Source: Candidatus Poribacteria bacterium (lineage in GTDB: Bacteria; Poribacteria; WGA-4E; WGA-3G). From it: a stretch of 37,546 nucleotides of DNA. Position numbers and translations under genes: made by a program. Each line of letters starts with the position of its first letter. Positions within the stretch are counted from its first letter, which is position 1. Under the pieces are notes generated by a model. It was not told the DNA's origin. It was given only the letters and a program-made list of their open reading frames with translations, and ran no database searches. Location of the stretch: NCBI GenBank assembly GCA_022821495.1, contig JAJEDN010000090.1:1-37546 (forward strand). Direction: 5' to 3'. This document shows, piece after piece, positions 24,838-32,073 of the stretch.

Positions 24838-24976
24838 ATTCTCACTGAGAAGCAATAGCACTCCGCTGGAGTGCGGGACGTTAATATACCTTTTTCCATA
24901 GACATTCCACCCCTCTCGGGTGGGAAAGTGTCTGAAAACTATGTTGAAACGCTCAAAATTCGTTAGTAGCAACTTG
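24838..24976 (+). repeat. Composite intergenic palindrome element (copy 2)
   Basis: Contains ATTCTCACTGAGAAGCAATA, then GCACTCC-GCT-GGAGTGC (24858-24874), CCACCC/GGGTGG (24907-24923) and, after an A-rich stretch, TTAGTAGCAACTTGGGCTAT (ending near 24983). The same order of parts occurs at 31884-32020 upstream of the other sigma-fusion gene. No plus-strand gene follows this copy. Confidence 0.65.
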
Positions 24977-25104
24977 GGCTATAATAATAAAGACGCGATT
25001 TTATGTCAGAAAATGTGCATTCTGAAAAAAAATGAAAATGTGTTACGATGCATCGTTCAATACAGTTTTCAGTTTGCCTAAAATTTGTCTATCTATCCGT
25101 ACGC

Positions 25105-25141
25105 AAAAAGTCAAGCACCTGGAGCTCCAGATGCTTGACTT
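25105..25141 (-). terminator. Rho-independent terminator of the NHL-repeat gene
   Basis: On the minus strand, AAGTCAAGCA (25141-25132) pairs with TGCTTGACTT (25118-25109), with the inner palindrome CTGGAGCTCCAG, followed by TTTTTGCG. It begins 28 bases past the stop codon. The tail TTTTTGCG resembles that of the terminator at 20005. Confidence 0.88.
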
Positions 25142-25168
25142 CTCTGTGTTTCCGTATTCGCCTAAATC

Positions 25169-26182
25169 TTATTCCTGATGTAGTGTAACGGATCTGCGGG
25201 GTGGACTAAATTCCTGCTCGGTCAACGGTACTGCCATATTCTGATAGACCTGTACCCGATAGGATCCGAAGTCCGGTACGAACATCAACCCGTCGTCACT
25301 GACTGCGACGGATTTCGGTTGGCGCAAGTATTTCTGTGGTTCGAGGTCTGCCATGTCTCGCATCCGGTTCGGACTGGCGTTTGTCATCATGTAAGCCTGT
25401 GATACCTTCGATAGGGTGGCATCGCCGAGGAATTTCTGTACATACCTGCCTTCGGCGTTGAAGAGTTGTATGCGGTCGTTGCCTCGGTCAGCAATATAGA
25501 CATCGCCGTGTAGGTCAATGTCAATCCCGGCGGGCCGGTTGAATTCGCCGTTGCCGCTGCCAGATTTACCGAATGCGAAGAGAAATTCACCGTCGGCATT
25601 AAACTTCTGTACCCTGTCGTTTCGCCAATCCACAACGTAGACATCGCCGAGTTCATCCACAGCGACACCCCAGGGCATGTTGAATTCGCCTTCACCGTCG
25701 CCATAACTGCCCCACCCGAAGAGGAACTTGCCATCTTTCGTGAACTTCTGCACACGGTGGCTTAGGCTGTCAACGACGTAGAGGTTTTCTTCTGGATCGA
25801 AGGCGATCCCTGCGGGTCCGTTGAGTTGTCCGGGATCGGTGCCGTGTTCTCCCCATGTACCGGTATGTTCACCTTCACTGTTAAAGGCGACAATCCTATG
25901 CAGGAATTCATCGGACACATAGAGGTTCTCTTGACTGTCGGGGATAATCGTCACGGGCCATGTGAATTGTCCGTCCCCTTGTCCGTAGCCGCCCATTGTG
26001 CCGCGATCTTCGTCATCAACAGTATATTTTCGGATCATCGCGGTGCCGTCGCTCCGGCACATAATATAGATACGTCCCTCTTTTCCGATTGCGATGTCGA
26101 TCGGAAAGTTTGTTGTTCGGCGCATGCTCAGGCATTTGAGGTACGGAAACCCGGCACGCAGTAATCCATAAGGTCTGCCCAT
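25169..26182 (-). CDS. NHL-repeat beta-propeller protein
   Basis: 337 residues made almost wholly of NHL repeats: FTWPVTIIPDSQENLYVSDE, LNGPAGIAFDPEENLYVVDS, FNMPWGVAVDELGDVYVVDW, FNRPAGIDIDLHGDVYIADR and a last blade LRQPKSVAVSDDGLMFVPDF, each with an RVQKF/RIQLF strand. This predicts a six-bladed propeller, probably for protein or ligand binding or scaffolding. There is no signal peptide at the chosen start, which has GGAG seven bases upstream, so location is uncertain. It is separated from the DUF1501 gene by a six-copy repeat array and followed by a strong terminator. Confidence 0.87.
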   Translation of the reverse strand: MGRPYGLLRAGFPYLKCLSMRRTTNFPIDIAIGKEGRIYIMCRSDGTAMIRKYTVDDEDRGTMGGYGQGDGQFTWPVTIIPDSQENLYVSDEFLHRIVAFNSEGEHTGTWGEHGTDPGQLNGPAGIAFDPEENLYVVDSLSHRVQKFTKDGKFLFGWGSYGDGEGEFNMPWGVAVDELGDVYVVDWRNDRVQKFNADGEFLFAFGKSGSGNGEFNRPAGIDIDLHGDVYIADRGNDRIQLFNAEGRYVQKFLGDATLSKVSQAYMMTNASPNRMRDMADLEPQKYLRQPKSVAVSDDGLMFVPDFGSYRVQVYQNMAVPLTEQEFSPPRRSVTLHQE

Positions 26183-26271
26183 GATATGTCTCCTGCTGCT
26201 TTGTCCACTTTTAAAACTAAAGGTAAACCCAACTGTAAATCCAAGGTTTTTCTAAGAAACACCCAGCAAAG

Positions 26272-26528
26272 AAACCCCCTAAATCCCCCTTATCAGGGGG
26301 ACTTTGAGAGAATCCTAACCCCCTAAATCCCCTTTATCAAGACTTTGAGAGGATTCTAACCCCCTAAATCCCCCTTATCAGGGGGACTTGAAAACGGAAG
26401 AAAACCCCCTAAATCCCCCTATCAGCCAAGCTTTGAGAGAATCCTAACCCCCTAAATCCCCCTATCAGCCGGACTTTGAGAGGATTCTAACCCCCTAAAT
26501 CCCCCTTATCAGGGGGACTTTAAGAGGA
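26272..26528 (+). repeat. Six-copy array of the CCCCCTAAAT/hairpin repeat
   Basis: Units start near 26273, 26317, 26357, 26402, 26445 and 26488, spaced about 40-45 bases. Copies 1, 3 and 6 have the intact CCCCCTTATCAGGGGG hairpin; copy 2 lost the G-run; copies 4 and 5 have ATCAGCC in its place, so variant units amplified as well. The last unit runs into the DUF1501 coding end: its ACTTTAAGAGG supplies that gene's TAA stop and last Ser codons. Confidence 0.92.
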
Positions 26529-27662
26529 AAATGGATGGATTTGTTCAAAATTTCCGCCGACAATTTGGGTTGGGTCAACACCCATCCACTGCTCTAACAG
26601 TGTTCCGTATATGCCACGAAAATCAATGGTGTGCTCCAAGTCTTCGCCGTGTACCCAGCGCGCGGGGTCGAGAGACGGGTATTCTGAGTAGAGTCCGCCT
26701 TTCACTCGATCACCGATGATGAATGCACCACCGCCGGTACCGTGGTCTGTGCCGCTGGCGTTGTCTCGGATACGTCTCCCGAATTCGGTGAAGACGTACA
26801 TGACGATCTCTTCAGAGGCGTTCTGGGCGCGCAAATCGGTGAAGAAGGCTTGGATCGCCTCTGTCAAATCTTTCAGGAGGCGTGGGTGCGCGGGGACTTC
26901 GTTGGCGTGGTTGTCGTATCCGCCGTGTTGTGTGTAAAAGACGCGTGTACCGAGATCGGCGAGGTGGACGCGCGCGACATCCCGTAGGCTTTTGGCGATT
27001 GAACTCTGTGGATACTCCACCTCAGACTTATACATCGCCGGTGCCTTCTTAAGCTCGTCGGCGCCTTTAATGACATCTAACCCGGTTTGGCTGAGATAGT
27101 CCATCACAATACCGGTGCCGACCGTGCCGCTGTACATTTTCTTGAATATGTCAAGTGCCTTCGTGCGTTGTCCTTCATCGCCGATGCTGGTCATCAGTCC
27201 GTAGTTATCCAAATCGCCGACAGACGTAACAGGAGTGCCGGAGAGCGCGCAGGCGCGGGGGAGTCCCTGTCCGAAACTGACGCACGTTAGAACATTCTGG
27301 CTTTGCGGATCCAGTTCCCGGACGAGTCTCCCGACCCAACCTTCATCGCCGATTTTCAGGGGTTCACAGGTGTGCCAGATGTCCATCGCTCGGAAATGCG
27401 AGCGGTTTGAATCCGGGTAGCCGATCCCCTGTACAACGGCAACATCACCGGCATCAAACATCTCTTTGATTGGGGCGGCGTGCGGGTTCCAGCCCAACGT
27501 ATTGTCTACATCTAACGGTATCACATCTTCCGCTTTAATGCCGACAACCGGACGGGAATCGTAGTAAATCCCGCTGGTGTAGGGGATGAGTGTGTTCATG
27601 AAGTCGTTGCCACCTGTGAGTTGTACAACGACGAGGACCGGGGCTTTTTTTGTAGTATTCAT
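26520..27662 (-). CDS. DUF1501 family protein
   Basis: About 380 residues. DUF1501 proteins belong to the alkaline-phosphatase/sulfatase-like fold group and usually sit beside DUF1800, as here. Readable family stretches are VLVVVQLTGGNDFMNTLIPY, IPLDVDNTLGWNPHAAPIKE, VVQGIGYPDSNRSHFRAMDI, YTQHGGYDNHANEV, VMYVFTEFGRRIRDNASGTD and HGTGGGAFIIG. The ATG at 27662 has GGAG eight bases upstream; the reading to 27725 adds an unrelated stretch that runs into a mobile element. Most family members have a Tat signal; this start gives none, so export is uncertain. The final codons lie in the adjacent repeat array. The substrate is unknown. Confidence 0.9.
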   Translation of the reverse strand: MNTTKKAPVLVVVQLTGGNDFMNTLIPYTSGIYYDSRPVVGIKAEDVIPLDVDNTLGWNPHAAPIKEMFDAGDVAVVQGIGYPDSNRSHFRAMDIWHTCEPLKIGDEGWVGRLVRELDPQSQNVLTCVSFGQGLPRACALSGTPVTSVGDLDNYGLMTSIGDEGQRTKALDIFKKMYSGTVGTGIVMDYLSQTGLDVIKGADELKKAPAMYKSEVEYPQSSIAKSLRDVARVHLADLGTRVFYTQHGGYDNHANEVPAHPRLLKDLTEAIQAFFTDLRAQNASEEIVMYVFTEFGRRIRDNASGTDHGTGGGAFIIGDRVKGGLYSEYPSLDPARWVHGEDLEHTIDFRGIYGTLLEQWMGVDPTQIVGGNFEQIHPFSS

Positions 27663-27700
27663 CGCAACGTCTCCTATGTTCGGTCCAAGGCTACAAAAGG

Positions 27701-27865
27701 TAGGACTTACGCAGATTGTGTCCAAAAGCGATATATTCCACCGAAAAAGTAGGGATTTCAGTTATTAACCCCCTAAATCCCCCTTATCAGGGGGACTTTG
27801 AGAGAATCCTAACCCCCTAAATCCCCCTTATCAGGGGGACTTTGAGAGGAAATGCATAAGTCCTA
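27701..27865. mobile_element. 165-bp MITE-like element with 13-bp inverted ends and two internal repeats
   Basis: The ends are TAGGACTTACGCA (27701-27713) and TGCATAAGTCCTA (27853-27865), inverted repeats with one mismatch, and the outermost bases are TA on both sides, as expected from TA-targeting IS630/Tc1-type insertion. It carries two copies of the CCCCCTAAAT/hairpin repeat (27766-27850) and no reading frame of note. It separates DUF1800 from DUF1501; removing it would leave the genes about 45 bases apart. Confidence 0.65.
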
Positions 27866-27871
27866 AAGAGG

Positions 27872-29260
27872 TTAGCCGAACTGATACTCTCTTGATGCCA
27901 CAATTAATTGGAGCATACTGACGAGCAGTGCTTGGTTCTCCTCGGCAGCGTCATCATCTTCAAAATTGATCTCACCGTTTGCCGCCGCGAACTCGGTTAA
28001 ATACTGACGCGTGGTATCTCCTATTAGCAGCGGACCGGCAAACGCAAGGCAACTCTCGACAAATGCCTCTGGTGAGAGCGGGTTCCCGTTGTTTTTCAGG
28101 CGCGTGATGATGTCCTGAATGCCGGGTTTGGAAGCATCGCTGACCTCGCGAACGGCGAAGTTGACGCGCGCCGTCAGTAACCCACCGTCAATCCACTCTT
28201 TACCGGTGTGCCAGCCTTCTACAGTCGGCGGATCGAGCAATTTCTGACCCATCAATTGCGTAGCACTCGCATATTGATTCATTCCGGGTTCTGGACCACT
28301 TTGGAACGTCCCTATGAGTTTCAAAATACCGGTGACGAGTTCTGTCGGACTTTTCACCTTCTTAAATCGGGCTTCTTTAAAGAAGTCGGCATTGAAGAGT
28401 ATGCCAAGGACGTGCGATATATCTCCATCGGACGCTATGAACGCGTTCGCGAGTGTCTCAATCGCGTCCGGATCCTGGGGCGGTGTTACGTTCCACGACG
28501 GCACCTGCGGTTCATCAGCGACAAAGAAATTGTAAAGGTGTCTGGAGATAAATCTGGCGCACGCGGGTTGCGCGACGATGATGTTAATGATGTCATCACC
28601 GTTGAGATTCCCGGTATGCCCCAAGAAGGTTTTTTCGCTGTTGTCATGTTCCGCTTCAACGAACAGGAAAGGTGGCGTGTAGTAACCGTGCGGATACAAC
28701 GGAATCGGTTGTCCAAACGTCCAACCTGTAAAGGCGAGTGCACAGTTCTTGATGTCGTCTTCTGTGTAGTTACCGACACCGAGTGAAAAGAGTTCAAGGA
28801 GTTCTCTGCCGTAATTCTCGTTGGGTTCACCTTTACGATTTTCGTTGTTGTCGAGCCAGAAGATCATCGCTGGGTCTTTGGAGAGTTCGAGCAGAATGTC
28901 CCGCATCTTCCCCATCCCGACACGGCGCAACATATCAATTTGGTTCGTGGATGCGAGGATATGCTGATTTTTGCCTAACCCGGTCGCGAAGACATGATGC
29001 CAGAAGAGCGCCATCTTCTCTTGGAGCGGACATCGACTGTTCAGCATCCGATAGATCCACGTCCCGACATATCCGCCTTCACTGCCGAAGTAACGTTCTA
29101 AAATATCTTCATCAATAGGGGTCCCGCGTTCGGGATGGACGAGGTCGTCAACTACGTTCTCGTAGCCTTTTTCGACGTAGGCTTCCAGTTCGGTGCGGGT
29201 TGTTCCAAACCCTGCGCGGCGCATGAGGTGCGCCATTAACGCAACATCGTTTGCAGACAT
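27872..29260 (-). CDS. DUF1800 family protein
   Basis: About 462 residues. Family hallmarks: HLMRRAGFGTTRTELEAYVE at the N-terminus, PLQEKMALFWHHVFATGLGK, NENYGRELLELFSLGVGNYT, FTGWTFGQP, HDNSEKTFLGHTG, ACARFISRHLYNFFVADEPQ, KSPTELVTGIL and DPPTVEGWHTGKEWID. The ATG at 29260 has a strong GGAGGT five bases upstream and lies just before the domain; the reading to 29395 adds 45 unrelated residues. It normally pairs with the DUF1501 gene, which follows after a mobile element. No signal peptide is evident. It is linked by co-occurrence with DUF1501, and the biochemical role is unknown. Confidence 0.92.
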   Translation of the reverse strand: MSANDVALMAHLMRRAGFGTTRTELEAYVEKGYENVVDDLVHPERGTPIDEDILERYFGSEGGYVGTWIYRMLNSRCPLQEKMALFWHHVFATGLGKNQHILASTNQIDMLRRVGMGKMRDILLELSKDPAMIFWLDNNENRKGEPNENYGRELLELFSLGVGNYTEDDIKNCALAFTGWTFGQPIPLYPHGYYTPPFLFVEAEHDNSEKTFLGHTGNLNGDDIINIIVAQPACARFISRHLYNFFVADEPQVPSWNVTPPQDPDAIETLANAFIASDGDISHVLGILFNADFFKEARFKKVKSPTELVTGILKLIGTFQSGPEPGMNQYASATQLMGQKLLDPPTVEGWHTGKEWIDGGLLTARVNFAVREVSDASKPGIQDIITRLKNNGNPLSPEAFVESCLAFAGPLLIGDTTRQYLTEFAAANGEINFEDDDAAEENQALLVSMLQLIVASREYQFG

Positions 29261-29848
29261 GTTCACCTCCGATGCGTTTACTGTGAGGAGAGTCCCCACA
29301 TTAGTACCTGTCAATGGAATACCGTTTTCAGTTTCGGTTTCGTTGAATTGGGAGAAACCGCTATCAAATTGTCTACATCTTATAATTAAAGTCAAAAAAA
29401 TGTCAAGTGTTTTGTGTCTTGTTTACAGGTTCATTCAATTTTCAAATTGTCTGAATCGCGGATTATCGCGGAGGACGCGGAAGACGCGGATTTTCGTGTT
29501 TAGATACGCTAAAATCATAAGGTAATTTAACTGTTTTCCAGAGAATTGAATGGCTCTGGTCTTGTTTACCAGAGAATTATAGGCGCAATTTCTTAACAGG
29601 ATTAAATTATAAGGTCTGGTTTTTTCTACTTTTGCACGCTTTTCATTTTAAAGTCGCGTCTTTAATTTATGAAGGGTATAATATAACCCAAGTTGTTACC
29701 TTATACTCAAAGAGCTGTTTAATGCTTGTTGCGATGATAAACAAAAGTACTCTTAACTCAAAACCTTGAGCCGACACCGCATGCATCGACTTTGGCAAGT
29801 GGCAACTCAGGTTAAAACTAAATGACTCTGGCATTATAGGAGGAATTT
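29261..29848. other. Intergenic region between divergent genes
   Basis: 588 bases with no supportable gene. It holds an A/T-rich leader of the DUF1800 gene, a GCGGA-rich stretch (29457-29490), a CCAGAG/CTCTGG inverted repeat near 29538-29561, and at 29650-29700 a segment (GCGTCTTTAAT, then TATAATATAACCCAAGTTG) that also occurs in related form near 24960-25000. TGGCAACTCA at 29800-29809 precedes the PD40 gene. Confidence 0.5.
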
Positions 29849-30880
29849 ATGCGTATGAAACGCAAGCGAACTTGTGTGATATTAGGGATGGCATTGTTGC
29901 TAAGTGGCAGCCTACTCGTCAGCAATAGGTGGGCGGCAAAGGCTGAGATCATTTCTTTTCTCCCCAGAGGGAACGGAGCGCGTTCCATCCATTTCATAGA
30001 TACCCACGGAGAACTCCTTCAAGGATTGATGGTGGGCCCTGGACGTATCGGCAGCTTCAGCTGGTCCCCTGATGCACATTCAATTGCCCACGGTTCTAAT
30101 CAAGATGGGGATCCTGATATTTATGTGAGGGATGTGAGAACAAATGTAGAACGTCAGTTGACATTCCACGATAGTAGAGATATATGGCCCGCTTGGTCTC
30201 CGAATGGGAAGTGGATTGCCTTCATCTCCGAACGCGATGGAGAGATGGACATCTACAGAATGGATGCAGATGGCGCAAATGTGAAGCGGCTAACGAACCG
30301 AGGGGGCTGCAAAAGACCGGCTTGGTCCCCAGATAGCCAATCGATCGCCTTTAGTGCCAAAAGGAAAGATGCAGAAATAGGATCCTTTATTTATCTCATG
30401 AGTGCTGAAGGAAAAGGGGTAAAGCAGCTCACAGATACGTCTTCCGGTGTATGTGCATGGTCGCCTGATGGTAAAGAGATCGCTTTTGTCCCACCGAACG
30501 ATGCTGTTGGTGGACATGCGCTTTTCAGTATTGACCTAGATGGCAAAAACATGCGGCAACTCACCCGGTTGTACGAAGGGCTGACATTAATCACTTCACC
30601 GGTATGGTCTCCGCGTGGAAAATGGATTGCCTATATTTTGACTGAACCGCCAGAAGAATTAGCCCAAAGATTGCTCGGCGGGGCGCGGGTTCCAGCAGAT
30701 GAGCTTTTCGGTAACGCGGTCCTGTGTATTGCCAAGACAGATGACGTTGGGGGTGGCGAACCTATTGAAGTGCCAGGAGGATTAGTGCCTGGTCATCTTG
30801 AGTGGATGCCGGAAGAATTTCTCTCAGTATCCCCGAGTGCAGAGAAGCAGATAACGCTCTGGGGCAGGATTAAGAATTAG
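29849..30880 (+). CDS. Secreted PD40 (TolB-like) beta-propeller protein
   Basis: 343 residues. A basic N-terminus and hydrophobic core (TCVILGMALLLSGSLLVSN) act as signal peptide or anchor, followed by PD40 blades: FSWSPDAHSIAHGSNQDGDP, WPAWSPNGKWIAFISERDGE, RPAWSPDSQSIAFSAKRKD, CAWSPDGKEIAFVPPND and SPVWSPRGKWIAYILTE. The C-terminus SVSPSAEKQITLWGRIKN carries the same WG-K/R tail as the three tandem PD40 proteins. The start has a strong AGGAGG six bases upstream, and a TGGCAACT motif lies 40 bases upstream. It is the first of four plus-strand genes leading to the second sigma-fusion gene. Confidence 0.83.
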   Translation: MRMKRKRTCVILGMALLLSGSLLVSNRWAAKAEIISFLPRGNGARSIHFIDTHGELLQGLMVGPGRIGSFSWSPDAHSIAHGSNQDGDPDIYVRDVRTNVERQLTFHDSRDIWPAWSPNGKWIAFISERDGEMDIYRMDADGANVKRLTNRGGCKRPAWSPDSQSIAFSAKRKDAEIGSFIYLMSAEGKGVKQLTDTSSGVCAWSPDGKEIAFVPPNDAVGGHALFSIDLDGKNMRQLTRLYEGLTLITSPVWSPRGKWIAYILTEPPEELAQRLLGGARVPADELFGNAVLCIAKTDDVGGGEPIEVPGGLVPGHLEWMPEEFLSVSPSAEKQITLWGRIKN

Positions 30881-30904
30881 AAGCGGTATTTCAGTAAGAT
30901 CCCG

Positions 30905-30940
30905 TCGCGAATACGAACTGCTTTTGCTCTGCATTCGCGA
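30905..30940. repeat. Inverted repeat after the PD40 gene
   Basis: TCGCGAAT (30905-30912) and ATTCGCGA (30933-30940) are perfect complements around a 20-base loop, 24 bases after the PD40 stop. No T-run follows, so it is not a typical terminator. Confidence 0.5.
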
Positions 30941-30986
30941 TATCAAATACACCTGTTTAGGGTTTTGTTTTTTGGAGGTATATCCC

Positions 30987-31244
30987 ATGAAAAATAAGAA
31001 AGTACTCGGTTCCATAGTAACACTACTACTCATAGGTCTACTCGCGGCAATCCTCACCCTGGTTTTGCCGCTGCGCGAGAACCCGGCGGACGCTGTCCAT
31101 GATTGTATTGACGTTGAAGCGACCATTACAAGAAACGCTGACGGTCACATCGTTGACGTTGATTTGAAGAGTCACGGGCGCCTCATATTTCATCTTGAGG
31201 AGGGGCACAAGCGACATCCGTTAGACTGCAATCAGCAGCAATAA
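30987..31244 (+). CDS. Small membrane-anchored protein, unknown function
   Basis: 85 residues. A basic N-terminus (MKNKK) and one hydrophobic segment at about 6-29 (VLGSIVTLLLIGLLAAILTL) would anchor it, leaving about 55 outer residues with two cysteines (VHDCIDVEATI and HPLDCNQQQ) that could form a disulfide. GGAGGT lies seven to eight bases before the ATG at 30987; a longer reading from 30924 has no such site. No family is recognised. It lies between the PD40 gene and a lipoprotein gene in the same direction. Confidence 0.68.
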   Translation: MKNKKVLGSIVTLLLIGLLAAILTLVLPLRENPADAVHDCIDVEATITRNADGHIVDVDLKSHGRLIFHLEEGHKRHPLDCNQQQ

Positions 31245-31291
31245 GACTTGAAATCCTTTTTTTTCCAAACACCACCGGAGAGGAGATTCCG

Positions 31292-31807
31292 ATGAATACG
31301 AAATTTTTTATTTATCTTATCTGTTTGCAAGCAGTTTTTTTCGGATGCGGTCCTGACGACACATCCATCACCGAACCCGACGCAGACAAGGTTATCACAC
31401 CCACTATTGCTGAACTTGAAGTTGAACGCGACACCCACAAGAATCAACGTGTCCAGGAACTTTGGAAGATGTATAATGCCCTTGAAAAGGTAACACCGAA
31501 CACGGGCATACGGATTCTTAGAGAAATTGGGAGTCTCTACTACGGCGCGCATCCGCTCAGAGGGGAATGGGTAAAGCTCTATCAAGCCATGTTGTGGGAT
31601 AACGAAACAGACCTTCAGGATCTGAACCGAATTCTTGAAATTGAAGTCCAAATGTTGACCGATATTAATCCGTCAAAGTATGCTAAACTGCTAAAACGTA
31701 AAAAGGACGCATTACGGGAAACTAAGGATCATACAGCCGGTTTAAAATTTTTAATCTTTAATGGTAATCTGAAGAAGAAATTCCCCGTTAAGTGGATAAA
31801 CCAATAA
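31292..31807 (+). CDS. Lipoprotein of unknown function
   Basis: 171 residues. The lipobox is VFFGC with Cys19 as lipidation site, followed by Gly-Pro-Asp-Asp. The mature part is helical and charged (IAELEVERDTHKNQRVQELW, then LKRKKDALRETKDHTAG), with no recognised domain. A GAGGAG site lies six bases before the ATG. It precedes the sigma-fusion gene by 266 bases containing the composite palindrome element and the TGGCAACTTG motif, so the sigma gene probably has its own promoter. Confidence 0.72.
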   Translation: MNTKFFIYLICLQAVFFGCGPDDTSITEPDADKVITPTIAELEVERDTHKNQRVQELWKMYNALEKVTPNTGIRILREIGSLYYGAHPLRGEWVKLYQAMLWDNETDLQDLNRILEIEVQMLTDINPSKYAKLLKRKKDALRETKDHTAGLKFLIFNGNLKKKFPVKWINQ

Positions 31808-31883
31808 CCAGAGTGCTCACTGTCTAAAGGCAAGTGATCCGAGTCCAAAGCGTGATAATCAACGAAACGTTTTTACTCACATA

Positions 31884-31960
31884 GCACTCCACTGGAGTGC
31901 GATCGCGTAAATACACCATTTTCTATTCTCACTGCGAAGCAATATCACCCCTCTGGGGTG
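31884..31960 (+). repeat. Composite intergenic palindrome element (copy 3)
   Basis: GCACTCC-ACT-GGAGTGC at 31884-31900, then TATTCTCACTGCGAAGCAAT (from 31924) and CACCCC-TCT-GGGGTG at 31946-31960. It is the same arrangement as 24838-24923 and, reversed in part, 16905-17039. Confidence 0.7.
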
Positions 31961-32005
31961 GGGAAAGAGGTTGAAAACCTTTCTGAAATGTGCAAAATCT
32001 GTTAG

Positions 32006-32015
32006 TGGCAACTTG
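32006..32015 (+). promoter_or_regulatory. TGGCAACTTG motif upstream of the sigma-BNR gene
   Basis: TGGCAACTTG followed by GGTTATCC, 58 bases before the ATG at 32074. It is identical to the motif before the selenoprotein sigma gene, suggesting recognition by one of these sigma factors (autoregulation) or by a shared regulator. A proper -10 element is not obvious. Confidence 0.45.
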
Positions 32016-32073
32016 GGTTATCCATAGCGGTTTTGTAGCGCGATAGGATATATTCTTATTACGGAGGGTCCTG

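Noticed and set aside
26272..26528. CRISPR array
   Set aside because: Units are repeats separated by short, near-constant purine linkers, not unique spacers; single copies occur elsewhere, and no cas gene is present.
28208..28786. Plus-strand 192-codon open frame
   Set aside because: It lies antisense within the DUF1800 gene, which has clear family motifs; the antisense frame shows no domain and no ribosome-binding site.
30905..30940. Rho-independent terminator after the PD40 gene
   Set aside because: The inverted repeat has a 20-base loop and no following T-run, so it was listed only as an inverted repeat.
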